Part shown: piece after piece, positions 34,670 to 43,814 of the stretch | Numbering within the stretch: the first letter of the stretch is position 1 | Layout of the letters: every line of letters begins with the position of its first letter | Assembly: GCF_013002705.1 (NCBI RefSeq) | Contig: NZ_JABEND010000006.1 | Coordinates: forward strand, 1 to 64,000 | Direction: 5' to 3' | DNA length: 64,000 nucleotides | Source of the DNA: Nakamurella aerolata | GTDB lineage: Bacteria; Actinomycetota; Actinomycetes; Mycobacteriales; Nakamurellaceae | Position numbers and translations under genes: made by a program | The notes under the pieces: generated by a model | Database searches by the model: none | What the model was told of the DNA's origin: nothing | What the model saw: only the letters and a program-made list of their open reading frames with translations

Positions 34670-35629
34670 ATGACGATTTCATCGGATCAGATCCAGAGCC
34701 TCTACGACTCGGAAGTCGTTGACTCCGAAGGCGACAAGGTCGGCGGCGTCGGCCAGGTGTACCTGGACGATCAGTCGGGCCAGCCGTCGTGGGTGACGGT
34801 GAAGACCGGACTGTTCGGCAACAACGAGACCTTCGTGCCGCTGCAGGACGCTTCGATCTCGGAGAGCACCATCACGGTGCCCTACACCAAGGACTTCATC
34901 AAGGACGCGCCGAACATCGACGGTGAGAGCCACCTCGACGACAACGACCAGCAAAACCTGTACCAGTACTACAACCTCGGCGGCACTGCCGGCACCCGCG
35001 GCCAGGACGCGAACGACACCACCGGCAACGACACCACCGGCAACGACACCACCGGCAACGACACCGCCGGCTACGGCACCGATCGCGAGGTGAACCGCGG
35101 TGCCGACACCGGCACCAGTGGGTACGACGACACCAGCTCGCGCACCGCTGCCGACACCGGCGCTGTCGGCGGTGGGACAGCCGGGACCGGAGTTGCCGGA
35201 ACTCAGGCAGGCACCACCGCGGGCGGCGACGTGCCCGACTCCATCGTCCGGCGCGAGGAGCAACTGCAGGTGGGCAAGCAGCAGGTCGAAGCCGGCCGGC
35301 TGCGGATACGCAAGCACGTCGTCACCGAACAGCAGACCGTCACCGTGCCGGTGGAGCGCGAAGAGGTTCAGGTGGTCCGCGAGCCGATCAGCGGCGGCCA
35401 GTCCGGCGGCACCCTCGGCGACGACGAGGTCGAGGTGACCCTGCGCGCCGAGGAGCCAGTGGCCGACAAGCAGGTGGTCGATGCCGAGCGGATCGGCATC
35501 CAGCGCAACACCGTCACCGAGAACCGGGACGTCACCACCGACGTCAGCCGCGAAGAAGTGGAGATCGACCGGGACGGCGACGGCGTGCCCGATCGCTTGC
35601 AGGGCAGGCAGAACGGCACCGACCGCTGA
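34670..35629 (+). CDS. PRC-barrel and DUF2382 (YsnF-like) stress protein
   Basis: A 319-residue protein. Residues 1-110 are a PRC barrel (SLYDSEVVDSEGDKVGGVGQ, then PSWVTVKTGLFG and FVPLQDASI); residues about 115-180 are a repetitive Asp/Thr/Gly-rich linker; residues about 185-305 are a DUF2382 domain (RREEQLQVGKQQVEAGRLRI, then VPVEREEVQVVREPI) as in the stress protein YsnF. It ends with DRDGDGVPDRLQG. AGGAGG precedes ATG 34670. Its PRC barrel is a paralogue of the one at 37718-38080. Likely part of a general stress response; no enzyme activity expected. Confidence 0.9.
   Translation: MTISSDQIQSLYDSEVVDSEGDKVGGVGQVYLDDQSGQPSWVTVKTGLFGNNETFVPLQDASISESTITVPYTKDFIKDAPNIDGESHLDDNDQQNLYQYYNLGGTAGTRGQDANDTTGNDTTGNDTTGNDTAGYGTDREVNRGADTGTSGYDDTSSRTAADTGAVGGGTAGTGVAGTQAGTTAGGDVPDSIVRREEQLQVGKQQVEAGRLRIRKHVVTEQQTVTVPVEREEVQVVREPISGGQSGGTLGDDEVEVTLRAEEPVADKQVVDAERIGIQRNTVTENRDVTTDVSREEVEIDRDGDGVPDRLQGRQNGTDR
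35012..35071 (+). repeat. 15-bp tandem repeat x4 in the PRC-barrel gene
   Basis: Four copies of AACGACACCACCGGC (the last with one mismatch), each coding NDTTG, in the linker between the PRC barrel and DUF2382. Confidence 0.9.
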
Positions 35630-35667
35630 GTCTGAGACTGAACCTCAGCGGGCGGTCGACACCATCC

Positions 35668-35706
35668 GGCGACGCCGGGGACGGGCACTGCGTCCCCGGC
35701 GTCGCC
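35668..35706 (+). terminator. 16-bp perfect hairpin after the PRC-barrel gene
   Basis: GGCGACGCCGGGGACG and CGTCCCCGGCGTCGCC enclose a seven-base loop, 39 bases beyond the stop. No T-run follows. Strong candidate for transcription stop before the transporter gene. Confidence 0.7.
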
Positions 35707-35845
35707 GTTGTCGTGTTCGTCCCCGCCCGTTACTCGGCCATCACGGACCATCAGGGAGTAGCGCCCGACCGATCGCCGGAACGCCAACCCGGTTGGGCGT
35801 TTTACCCACCGCGTTGTCGATCCGTGGTGTGCCACGATCGTTGCC

Positions 35846-37624
35846 GTGACCAACGACTGGACCGGCGACGACTCCGGTACCCCGGACGGTTCCGGCGCCC
35901 AGGACGGTTCCGGCACCCAGGACGAGTCGCGGCGGCGTCCCCGGCCGCTGACCCCCGGCCGGCCCCAGCCCGCGCTCGACTGGCCGACCCCTGGACCGGC
36001 ACCCAGCAGCCCGGACAGCCCCACCGCGGTGGACCGCCCGCTGCCGCGCCCGGTGGGCAGCGCCGGGTCGGCGCCGATGCCCGGCCCCGGACCGGCACCC
36101 GATCCGATCGGCGGTGACGCCCCGGACAGTCCACCCCGGCACCGCTCTCCGCGGGAGCGCGAGCAGGCCGCGATGGACGACAGCCGCGGCCGCATGGTCG
36201 ATGGCCGGCTCAGCTTCGCGCACCGGCCGACGTCCGGGTCGGGGCAGCAACCGGCCGACAGCCCCACCCGCGGCGCCGGCGGCAGCAGCGGCGCCGGCGT
36301 CGCTGCGGACGCCGGGGTCGCTGCGGAGGCCGGTGCCGCTGCCCCGATCGGCACCGCCGCCGGGGCGCACCCAGCCACCGCCGCTGCAACTACTGCCACT
36401 ACCGCCACCACCACTGACGCAGCGACCGCTGCCACTGCCGACACCGACACCGACACTGACGCGACGGAGCAGGACAGCCGGCGCAGCCTGCGGGACAGCC
36501 TCACCCAGCTCGTCACCAAGGTGACGGCGGCCGAGCGCACCATGCGGGCGGCGGAAGAGTCGGCGGCCGCGGCCACCAAGGCGGCGGCCGCGGCCGAGGA
36601 ATACCAGCAGGAGCGGGTGTTCTCCCCCTTCAAGGCCGGCTTTTTCGGCGGGGTCGGACTGCTGCTGGCCTACATCGCCTACCTGTCGCTGGACAGCATC
36701 CGCTCGACGCTGATTGTGATTGCGGTGGCAACGATTCTGGCCATCGGCCTCGACCCGGCGGTGCGCTTCTTCGAACGACGCAAGATGCCGCGGGGCGGCG
36801 CGGTGGCGATCGTCTTCCTCGCGCTGCTGGCGGTGATCGGTCTGGCGATCTACGCGATCATCCCGCCGATCGTCACCCAGCTGACCGCATTCATTCAGAA
36901 TATTCCGAACATACTGAACAACCTGCGCTCCAACTCCACCATCAGCGATCTGGACAAGCAGTTCGGGCTGATCGAGAAGATCCAGAACTCGGCACTGCTG
37001 GACAGCCTCACCAGCAACGCCGCTGCCGGGTTGTTCACCGCGGCCGGGGTGCTGTTCGACCTGGTGGTCGTGCTGATCCTGACGCTGTACTTCCTTGCGG
37101 GTTTCCCGCGGATCAAGGCGGCGGCGTTCCGGCTGGCGCCCGCGTCGCAGCGGCTGCGGGTGACCGACCTCGGCGACAAGATCCTCAAGCAGATGGGCGG
37201 GTATCTGGCCGGCGCCACCATCATCGCGGTGCAGGCCGGCATCTTCGCCGGCGTCTACGCCACCATCGTCGGATTGCCGTATCCGTGGGCGATCGCGTTG
37301 GGCGCCGCGCTGCTGGACTACGTGCCGGTGGTCGGGCCGATCGTGGTCGGGGTGTCGATGACGCTGCTCGGCTTCACCCACTCGATCACCCTCGGCATCA
37401 TCTCCGGCGTGGTGTACCTGTGCCAGCACCTCTTCGAGGCGTACTGGCTGTACCCGCGGGTGATGCGCCGTACCGTGCACATCTCCACCGGCGCGGTGAT
37501 CGTGGCGATCCTGGTGGGCGGTGCGCTGCTCGGCGTCACCGGCGCGCTGCTGGCGGTGCCGGTGGCGGCGGCGGTGCAGCTGATCGTCCGCGAGGTCGTG
37601 ATGCCCATCCAGGAAAAGCGCTGA
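35846..37624 (+). CDS. AI-2E family transporter with long disordered N terminus
   Basis: A 592-residue protein starting at GTG 35846. Residues 1-250 are Pro/Ala/Gly/Ser/Thr-rich and disordered; a coiled coil (AERTMRAAEESAAAATKAAA) leads into the membrane part, about residues 265-585, with the family layout: four helices, the amphipathic section with PNILNNLRSNSTI, and the conserved DYVPVVGPIVVGV and YLCQHLFEAYWLYPRVM. Members export autoinducer-2, sodium or other ions; the substrate here is unknown. The tail is far longer than usual for the family and probably sits in the cytoplasm. Confidence 0.88.
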   Translation: MTNDWTGDDSGTPDGSGAQDGSGTQDESRRRPRPLTPGRPQPALDWPTPGPAPSSPDSPTAVDRPLPRPVGSAGSAPMPGPGPAPDPIGGDAPDSPPRHRSPREREQAAMDDSRGRMVDGRLSFAHRPTSGSGQQPADSPTRGAGGSSGAGVAADAGVAAEAGAAAPIGTAAGAHPATAAATTATTATTTDAATAATADTDTDTDATEQDSRRSLRDSLTQLVTKVTAAERTMRAAEESAAAATKAAAAAEEYQQERVFSPFKAGFFGGVGLLLAYIAYLSLDSIRSTLIVIAVATILAIGLDPAVRFFERRKMPRGGAVAIVFLALLAVIGLAIYAIIPPIVTQLTAFIQNIPNILNNLRSNSTISDLDKQFGLIEKIQNSALLDSLTSNAAAGLFTAAGVLFDLVVVLILTLYFLAGFPRIKAAAFRLAPASQRLRVTDLGDKILKQMGGYLAGATIIAVQAGIFAGVYATIVGLPYPWAIALGAALLDYVPVVGPIVVGVSMTLLGFTHSITLGIISGVVYLCQHLFEAYWLYPRVMRRTVHISTGAVIVAILVGGALLGVTGALLAVPVAAAVQLIVREVVMPIQEKR

Positions 37625-37717
37625 CCGGCGCGGCGACCAGCAGGCACCGCTGATCCGCACCGGACCCGCTGGGTCAGGCGAACCGGCGGAAGCTGCGGTC
37701 CAGCTGGTACCGCCGGC

Positions 37718-38080
37718 TCAGGCGGAACCGCTGGGGCGCAACGATGTTGCCGCGACCCCGTAGTAGTCGAACAGGTTGTTCGCCGCGCTGGCTTCGGTGC
37801 TCTTCGCCTCGTCCGGGGTCTCCAGCTCGGGCGCATCGTGGATCTGCTGCTTGGAGTACGCCACCTGCACGACACCGTCGGCGAGGGTGGACCCGGCCAG
37901 CGGCACGAACTTCAGATCTTTGCCGAGCAGCCTGATGTCGACGGTGATCCAGGACGGGGCGTCGCTCTCGTCCAGAAAGACCTGGTCGACCGGGCCGACC
38001 CTGGCGCCCTCGTTGTCCACCACGTCGGCGTCGAACAACGCGATGATCTGGTCGGCCTGCTGCTCCGGATTCTGGCTCAC
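37718..38080 (-). CDS. Small PRC-barrel protein
   Basis: A 120-residue single PRC barrel: IIALFDADVVDNEGARVGPVD, then PSWITVDIRLLGKDLKFVPL and VQVAYSKQQIHDAPE, ending in an Asn/Tyr turn (NNLFDYYGV). It is close to the N-terminal domain of the 34670 gene, including the shared ending N-L-x-x-Y-Y. The start is taken as GTG 38080 (VSQNPEQQADQ) because the longer frame to 38323 is Arg/Gly/His-rich shadow. It converges on the AI-2E transporter. Confidence 0.8.
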   Translation of the reverse strand: MSQNPEQQADQIIALFDADVVDNEGARVGPVDQVFLDESDAPSWITVDIRLLGKDLKFVPLAGSTLADGVVQVAYSKQQIHDAPELETPDEAKSTEASAANNLFDYYGVAATSLRPSGSA

Positions 38081-38388
38081 AGTAATCAGGGTAAACCGGT
38101 GAGCTGCACGTCGTCGTAGCCGTGATTGATGGCCACCTGACCGGGCTCGGTCCCGGTGCTCACCGTCCAGCTGGTGAACACCGGTGGCGGCGCCGGCCCG
38201 GACACCGGTGCTGACGGTGGACCCGCCGGTGCTGATCGCGATGCCGCGGGCGCGGCCCGAGCGAATTCCGTCCGGCGGCACCCGCTCCGTATGCTCGATG
38301 GGTATCGCGTGGGCTGGCCCCATCGGGGCGCGGCGGGCCCACTGCCCACCATCGGCGCCACCGGCGCCCAGTGATTCCAGGAGTGCGC

Positions 38389-39441
38389 ATGTCTTCGGTC
38401 CCTCCCGCCGATCGTTCGGTGCCGGCCACGCTCACCCGTACGACGGGTCGGCGCTCGCTGCGGTCCGCGCGGACGCTGGCGGTGCTGGCCGCCGCCGGGC
38501 TGACGGCGCTCGCCGGGTGCGGTAGCTCCGACAGTGCCGGGAGTGGCGGCGGGTCCGACACCTCCGCGGCCACCGGGCAGACCACCGGCGCACCGGCGGG
38601 ATCGGATGCCGGTTCCAGTTCCGGTGCTGCTGGTTCCGGTGCTGCTGGTTCGGGTGCGGCGGGTTCCGGCGGCGCTGCCCTTGGCGGCGACTGCACCCCG
38701 GACAAGCTGCAGACCACCACACCGGGCACGCTGACCATCGCCACCTCGGAGCCGGTGTACGAGCCGTGGATGGTCGACAACGACCCGACCAACGGCAAGG
38801 GCTACGAATCGGCGGTGGCCTACGCCGTCGCCGAACAGCTCGGCTACCCGAAGGACAAGGTCGCCTGGAAGCGGGTCGGCTTCGACGAGGCGGTGGCAAG
38901 GCAGCAGGGCTGGGACTTCGACATCAATCAGTTCTCGATCAGCCAGGACCGGCTGAAGCGGGTCGACATGTCGTCCGGCTACTACGACGTGACGCAGACC
39001 GTCATCACCACCAAGGGCAGCCCGATCGACGGCGCCACCTCCGTCGGTCAGCTCAAGGACGCCAAGCTGGGCGCGATGATCGGCACCACCAGCCTGACCG
39101 CGCTCAACGACGTGATCGCCCCGAACAGCAAACCCTCGGTGTTCAAGGACAACGCCGCCGCGGCGCAGGCACTCAAGAACAAGCAGATCGACGGCCTCGT
39201 CGTCGACCTGCCCACCGCCTTCTACATGACCAGCGCCCAGCTGGACAACGGCGCCATCGTCGGCCAGCTGCCCGGCACCACCAGCGAGAAGGAACAGTTC
39301 GGGTTGCTGCTGGCCAAGAACTCGCCGATCACGGCGTGCGCGACCAAGGCCGTCGATGCCTTGCGCGCCAACGGTTCGCTGGAGAAGTTCAACGCCGAGT
39401 GGCTCTCCGGCAAGGACACCGCACCGGTCCTGACCAAGTGA
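38389..39441 (+). CDS. Amino-acid ABC transporter, substrate-binding lipoprotein
   Basis: A 350-residue protein. Signal peptide with lipobox LTALAGC (Cys near residue 44), then a Ser/Gly/Ala-rich linker of about 55 residues containing a 15-bp tandem repeat, then a family 3 solute-binding domain (TIATSEPVYEPWMVDNDP, VGFDEAVARQQGWDFDINQFSIS, GTTSLTALNDVI, DGLVVDLPTAFYM). It captures an amino acid or related compound and delivers it to the permease and ATPase encoded just downstream. ATG 38389 follows GGAG. Confidence 0.92.
   Translation: MSSVPPADRSVPATLTRTTGRRSLRSARTLAVLAAAGLTALAGCGSSDSAGSGGGSDTSAATGQTTGAPAGSDAGSSSGAAGSGAAGSGAAGSGGAALGGDCTPDKLQTTTPGTLTIATSEPVYEPWMVDNDPTNGKGYESAVAYAVAEQLGYPKDKVAWKRVGFDEAVARQQGWDFDINQFSISQDRLKRVDMSSGYYDVTQTVITTKGSPIDGATSVGQLKDAKLGAMIGTTSLTALNDVIAPNSKPSVFKDNAAAAQALKNKQIDGLVVDLPTAFYMTSAQLDNGAIVGQLPGTTSEKEQFGLLLAKNSPITACATKAVDALRANGSLEKFNAEWLSGKDTAPVLTK
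38617..38661 (+). repeat. 15-bp tandem repeat x3 in the binding-protein gene
   Basis: Three near-identical 15-base units (type GGTTCCGGTGCTGCT) code for SSGAA/GSGAA repeats in the linker just after the lipidated cysteine. Confidence 0.8.
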
Positions 39442-39445
39442 TCGC

Positions 39446-40333
39446 GTGAGCACCTCGACCAACGACGGCTGGAGTCCGTCGCCGCTGCAGCAGCAGCGCG
39501 ACGCGTACCGCCTGGGCCGGGCCCGACGCTCAACGCTGATCGCCGCCGTGTCGTCCGTCGTGGTGGTCGGGGTGATCGCGGTGTTGGTGGTCAACAGCTC
39601 CGGCTGGGACCGGTTCCGCGAGACGTTCTTCGACGTCGGGTACGTGTTCGAGCGGCAGCGGGACGGCACCGTCATCGCCCTCGAGGTGCTCAAGGGGCTG
39701 TGGCTGAACGTGCGCATCGCCGTGATCGCGGAGATCGCCATTCTGATCGTTGCGCTGGCGGCGGCGCTGGCCCGCTCACTCCGCGGTCCGGTGTGGTTCC
39801 CGTTGCGCGCCTTGGCGATCGGCTACACCGACCTGTTCCGCGGGCTGCCGCAGATTCTGGTGCTGCTGATGTTCGGCTTCGGCATGCCGGCCCTGCAGAT
39901 CAGCTGGCTGCCGAACTCCGCGTTGTTCTGGGGCGCCGTCGGCCTGGTGCTCTCGTACGGCGCCTACGTCTCGGAGGTGCTGCGGGCCGGCATCGAGTCG
40001 ATCCACCCGTCACAACGGGCGGCGTCCCGCTCACTCGGGCTGACCCACGGCCAGACCATGCGGTACGTGGTGGTGCCCCAGGGCGTGCGCCGGGTGCTGC
40101 CGGCGCTGCTGAACGACTTCGTCTCGCTGCTCAAGGACACCGGCCTGATCTCGGTGCTCGGCGTGGTGTACGACGCGGTGCTGAACGCGCAGATCGCCAC
40201 CTCGCAGAGCTACAACTACACGCCCTATGTGTACGCCGGCCTGCTGTTCGTCATCCTCACCATCCCGCTGACCAGGGTGACCGACTGGATCGCCCGGCGG
40301 CAGGGCTTCCACGGCGTCGGGGGGACGGTATGA
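39446..40333 (+). CDS. Amino-acid ABC transporter permease
   Basis: A 295-residue permease of the HisM/GlnP type. Helices run from about residue 30; the conserved EAA-like loop is in SVLRAGIESIHPSQRAASRSLGLTHGQ form (YVSEVLRAGIESIHPSQ). LLNDFVSLLKDTGLISVLG is the family signature after it. It starts with GTG 39446, five bases after the binding-protein stop, and its own stop overlaps the ATPase start, so the three genes are one operon. Confidence 0.93.
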   Translation: MSTSTNDGWSPSPLQQQRDAYRLGRARRSTLIAAVSSVVVVGVIAVLVVNSSGWDRFRETFFDVGYVFERQRDGTVIALEVLKGLWLNVRIAVIAEIAILIVALAAALARSLRGPVWFPLRALAIGYTDLFRGLPQILVLLMFGFGMPALQISWLPNSALFWGAVGLVLSYGAYVSEVLRAGIESIHPSQRAASRSLGLTHGQTMRYVVVPQGVRRVLPALLNDFVSLLKDTGLISVLGVVYDAVLNAQIATSQSYNYTPYVYAGLLFVILTIPLTRVTDWIARRQGFHGVGGTV

Positions 40334-41256
40334 GTGCGGCAGGCGAGCCCATGAGCGCGGCGGGCCAGCCCACCGACCCAACAGACCTGACGAAACCCCT
40401 TGCGGGGCAGCAGCCATCGTCGTCCGGCCCGGACGGAACCGCCGGTGCCCACGGTGCCGGCAGCGATCACACTGCCGCGGGTGCCCACGGTGCCGGCAGC
40501 ACGAAAGGCGGTGGCGGCGGCACCGGCCCGCTGCTGACGGTCAGCAACCTGCGCAAGTCGTACGGCGATCACGTTCCGCTGCGCGACATCTCGCTGACCG
40601 CCGCCGAACACGAGTGCATCGTGCTGATCGGCGCGTCCGGCTCCGGCAAGTCGACGCTGCTGCGCTGCATCAACCTGCTCGAGGTGGTGGACGACGGCGT
40701 CATCACCCTTGACGGCACCGACATCACCGACCCGCGGGTCAACGCCGATCGGGTGCGCTCTGACGTCGGCATGGTGTTCCAGTCGTACAACCTGTTCCCG
40801 CACATGAGCGTGCTGGACAACATCATGCTTGCCCCGCGCAAGGTCCGCGGCGTCGGCAAGGCCACCGCCAGGGCCGACGCCATGGCCATGCTGGAACGCG
40901 TCGGGCTGGCGAACAAGGCCAAGGCCCGTCCCGACCAACTCTCCGGCGGACAGCAGCAGCGGGTGGCGATCGCCCGCGCGTTGGTGAACAAGCCACGACT
41001 GATGCTGTTCGACGAGGTGACCTCCGCGCTCGACCCCGAACTGGTCGGCGAGGTGCTGGCGTTGCTCACCGAGCTGAAGACCGAGGGCATGACGATGCTG
41101 GTGGCCACCCACGAGATGAGCTTCGCCAGGGACGTCGCCGACCGGGTGCTGTTCCTGGCGGACGGGCAGGTCGCCGAGTCCGGGCCGCCCGAGCAGGTGC
41201 TCGCCGCGCCGCAGGACCCGCGCACCCAGCGTTTCCTGCGCCGGATGCTGGGCTGA
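40330..41256 (+). CDS. Amino-acid ABC transporter ATPase
   Basis: A 308-residue ATPase of the GlnQ type. A Gly/Ala/Ser-rich N-terminal tail of about 65 residues precedes the domain; Walker A is GASGSGKST, signature [14 protein letters not shown], Walker [13 protein letters not shown], and the His switch is in VATHEMSFA. The ATG overlaps the permease stop (ATGA). Together with the two upstream genes it forms a complete polar amino-acid importer. Confidence 0.95.
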   Translation: MSAAGEPMSAAGQPTDPTDLTKPLAGQQPSSSGPDGTAGAHGAGSDHTAAGAHGAGSTKGGGGGTGPLLTVSNLRKSYGDHVPLRDISLTAAEHECIVLIGASGSGKSTLLRCINLLEVVDDGVITLDGTDITDPRVNADRVRSDVGMVFQSYNLFPHMSVLDNIMLAPRKVRGVGKATARADAMAMLERVGLANKAKARPDQLSGGQQQRVAIARALVNKPRLMLFDEVTSALDPELVGEVLALLTELKTEGMTMLVATHEMSFARDVADRVLFLADGQVAESGPPEQVLAAPQDPRTQRFLRRMLG

Positions 41257-41468
41257 AGCAGTTCGATCGACACTTTCATCAACAACTGACCGACCCGGGT
41301 AGCGATCCATGCGTGATCCATGCGACACTTTGCGCGGTCATTCCCGGGGCGCCTTCCCGGGAACGTCGATGTCCAGCGGTTCTCGGTTCCCTGAGGTCGT
41401 TCGAGGTTGGCGGACCCGGGCATGTACATCCGGTACGGCCCGCCTCACCAAGTATTTGGAGAAGTTGC
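41257..41468 (+). other. Leader of the cold-shock gene
   Basis: 212 bases without a coding frame between the ABC operon and the cold-shock gene. Long untranslated leaders are usual for cspA-type genes, where they fold differently at low temperature; that role here is inference. Its only clear signal is GGAG before ATG 41469. Confidence 0.45.
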
Positions 41469-41672
41469 ATGGCACAGGGAACCGTCAAGTGGTTCAACGC
41501 CGAGAAGGGCTACGGCTTCATCACCCCGGACGACAACGGGCCTGATGTTTTCGTGCACTACTCGGAGATCCAGTCCTCCGGGTACCGCTCGCTGGACGAG
41601 AACCAGCGGGTCGAGTACACCGTGACCCAGGGGAACAAGGGGCCGCAGGCCACCGCCGTCACCCCGGTCTGA
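41469..41672 (+). CDS. cspA: Cold-shock protein (CspA family)
   Basis: A 67-residue single cold-shock domain with both RNA-binding motifs, KGYGFITPD (RNP-1) and VFVHYSEI (RNP-2). It binds single-stranded RNA and DNA and helps translation in the cold. Size and sequence are canonical. TTGGAGAAG lies just upstream of ATG 41469. A perfect 18-bp terminator follows. Confidence 0.95.
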   Translation: MAQGTVKWFNAEKGYGFITPDDNGPDVFVHYSEIQSSGYRSLDENQRVEYTVTQGNKGPQATAVTPV

Positions 41673-41685
41673 TCTCACCCAACAC

Positions 41686-41726
41686 CACCAACGCCGCCGA
41701 CGAGTCTTTCGTCGGCGGCGTTGGTG
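41686..41726 (+). terminator. 18-bp perfect hairpin terminator of the cold-shock gene
   Basis: CACCAACGCCGCCGACGA and TCGTCGGCGGCGTTGGTG pair perfectly around loop GTCTT, 13 bases beyond the cspA stop. This is the longest perfect stem in the window apart from the palindromic elements. Confidence 0.85.
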
Positions 41727-41786
41727 TGTGCGGGGTCTCGCCCTGTGGCGGGGACGGTGTCGGTGTGCGTCCGTAGCATTCGAACG

Positions 41787-42221
41787 GTGAAGCTGACAGA
41801 GGCCCGCCTGCGATCGAACCTGATGGCCTGTTTCACCACCGTTGACCCGAGCGGACAGCTGACCAGCGTGCCGGTGTGGTTCCTGTGGCGCGACTCCCCG
41901 ATCGGCGGATCCGACGACGAGACGGTGCTGATCTACAGCCAGCCAGGCAAGAAGAAGCTGCGCAATCTGGCCCCCAACCCGCGGGTGGCCTTCGGGCTGG
42001 ACGTCACCGACATCGGGCGCAGCAACGTCCGCATCGAAGGTGACGCCAGCGCGGCCGGCGCCGGCGAGATACCACCGCCAAGCGCGAATCCGGGTTACCT
42101 GGCCAAGTACACCGAACGGTTCGGAGCACTGTTCGGCACCCCTGAGCGCTTCGCCGAGCTGTTCAGCACCCCACTGATCATCACTCCGCGACGACTCTTC
42201 ACCGGGCCCCGAGGCGGCCGC
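41787..42221 (+). CDS. FMN/F420-binding PPOX-family protein lacking its own stop codon
   Basis: From GTG 41787 (VKLTEARLRSNLMACF) the frame codes a split beta-barrel of the pyridoxamine 5'-phosphate oxidase / F420-dependent group related to TIGR03667: TVDPSGQLTSVPVWF, KKKLRNLAPNPRVAFGLD, YTERFGALFGTP and the end strand PLIITPRRLFTG at about 42214. The family normally stops at this point. Here no stop codon follows; the same frame stays open through DNA antisense to the next gene and into the epimerase gene, closing only at 43805. The end given is that of the recognisable domain. Either the stop was lost or the base calls are wrong around 42200-42240. Confidence 0.7.
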
Positions 42222-42251
42222 CGGCTCCCATACCTGCAGTCAGCAGCAGCC

Positions 42252-42701
42252 TCACGACGCCGTGGGTCGCTGCAGTGCCGCGGTGATCCCGCTCACCGTC
42301 TTGCCGGCCAGGTAGTGGAACAGCAGCGTCATCAACGGGTCGGACACCTTGGCCCAGCCGTTGAACTGGACCCGCGAGTCGTAGGTCAGCTCGGTGCTGG
42401 CAGCCGAGAGCGCCCTGATGGAAACGGTGTCGGTGGACGTCGCCGTCTTGTTGCGACCGACCAGCCTGATGCGCTCGGCGGTGTCCTCGACCAGCTCGTA
42501 GTCCAATTCGGTGGTGATCACCAACAACTTGCTGACGTTGCGCCAGCGTGCGCCGACGGCGACCGGCGCCCCGCGGTCGCCGACGCGTTCGCAACTCACC
42601 GTCCCCGGATCCCACTCAGGTGCATTCGAGAAATCGGCAAGGTAGCTGCGGGCCCGTTCGGCTGGACATTCGACGGTGAAAGTTCTGCTGACATGTACCA
42701 T
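42252..42701 (-). CDS. SRPBCC (polyketide cyclase-like) protein
   Basis: A 149-residue START-like domain: FTVECPAERARSYLADFSNAPEWDPGTV at the N terminus is the family beginning, and LTYDSRVQFNGWAKVSDPLM the later strands and final helix. Such proteins bind hydrophobic small molecules; substrate unknown. AGGAGAACCCGAA precedes ATG 42701 at a good distance. It converges on the PPOX gene and lies antisense to the open frame that continues from it. Confidence 0.88.
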   Translation of the reverse strand: MVHVSRTFTVECPAERARSYLADFSNAPEWDPGTVSCERVGDRGAPVAVGARWRNVSKLLVITTELDYELVEDTAERIRLVGRNKTATSTDTVSIRALSAASTELTYDSRVQFNGWAKVSDPLMTLLFHYLAGKTVSGITAALQRPTAS

Positions 42702-42782
42702 TTCGGGTTCTCCTGCTGCGTCAGTGGTGTGCCGACACTATCGGCAAGCGACAATGCCCGCTCGGCGTGTCAAGATGGCCAC

Positions 42783-43805
42783 GTGACGTCCTCCGCACCG
42801 GCGAGCTCCGCGACATCGACACCGCGCCGCGCCCTGGTCACCGGGGCGACCGGGTACATCGGTTCCCGGCTCTGCCCGCTGCTGCTCGCCGACGGGGTCC
42901 GGCTCACGGTGCTCACCAGATCGGCGGCGAAACTGCGGGAGCAGGCCTGGGCGCGCGCGGCCGAGCAGAACCAGTTGCTGTCGGTCGTCGAGGGTGATGC
43001 GTCCGACGCCGAGGCGGTGCGGCGCGCCTGCACCGAGGTCGATACGCTCTACTACCTGCTGCACTCGATGGGCAAGGCCGACAACTTCCAGGAGCAGGAC
43101 GCCGCCCTCGCCCACACCTTTGCCGACGCCGCGAAGGCCGCGGCGGTGCGGCGCATCGTCTACCTTTCCGGGCTGCACCCCGACACCCGCGAGCTGAGTC
43201 CTCATCTGGCCTCAAGGGTTCAGGTCGGCGAGATCTTCCTCGGCTCCAGCGTGCCCACCGCGGTGCTGCAAGCGTCCATCATTATTGGTGCCGGGTCGGC
43301 GTCGTTCGAGATGCTCCGGCACCTGACCCGCAGACTGCCGGTGATGGTCGCGCCGCGCTGGCTCAACAACCGCGTGCAGCCGATCGCCATCACCGACGTG
43401 CTGACGGCGCTGCGGAGCGCCGCGCGGCTGCCCGCCGACGTCAGCGGAGTTTTCGACATCGCCGGGTCCGAGGTGCTCAGCTACCGGCAGCTCATCGACC
43501 GCTTCGCACAGGCGGACGGCCGGCGCCGGCCGCTGATGATCACGGTTCCGCTGTTGACGCCGTGGCTGGCGTCGCAATGGATCGGGCTGATCACACCGCT
43601 CCCGCCTGACCTGGCAAAACCGTTGGTGGGCAGCCTCATCCACGACACCGTGGTGCATGACGACGGCCGCGGCGTTGACACCCTGCTGCCGGAGGGCACT
43701 GTCGGCATCGACCGGGCACTCGCGCTGGCGTTGGACGAGGGCGCCAGCGCGGCGGATGTCGACCCGGCCAAGCGCAATGCTGCCGACCCGGACTGGGCCG
43801 GCTAG
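42783..43805 (+). CDS. NAD(P)-dependent epimerase/NmrA-like oxidoreductase
   Basis: A 340-residue Rossmann protein: RALVTGATGYIGSRLCPLLL (cofactor motif), VLTRSAAKL, then YLLHSMGKADNFQEQDAALA and IVYLSGLHPD. It is of the extended-SDR type that modifies lipids or sugars; YLLHSM is typical of the actinobacterial group (Rv2216-like/SDR family). GTG 42783 begins TSSAPASSATS. It is in the same reading frame as the PPOX gene upstream and separated from it by no stop codon, so a read-through fusion is formally possible. Confidence 0.85.
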   Translation: MTSSAPASSATSTPRRALVTGATGYIGSRLCPLLLADGVRLTVLTRSAAKLREQAWARAAEQNQLLSVVEGDASDAEAVRRACTEVDTLYYLLHSMGKADNFQEQDAALAHTFADAAKAAAVRRIVYLSGLHPDTRELSPHLASRVQVGEIFLGSSVPTAVLQASIIIGAGSASFEMLRHLTRRLPVMVAPRWLNNRVQPIAITDVLTALRSAARLPADVSGVFDIAGSEVLSYRQLIDRFAQADGRRRPLMITVPLLTPWLASQWIGLITPLPPDLAKPLVGSLIHDTVVHDDGRGVDTLLPEGTVGIDRALALALDEGASAADVDPAKRNAADPDWAG

Positions 43806-43814
43806 CCGACCGCT

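Noticed and set aside
38081-38323. A longer N terminus for the small PRC-barrel protein
   Set aside because: The extension has no similarity to PRC proteins, is Arg/Gly/His-rich and would overlap the promoter region of the ABC operon.
41721-41786. An upstream ATG start for the PPOX gene
   Set aside because: This extension runs through the arm of the cold-shock terminator; GTG 41787 begins the conserved domain.
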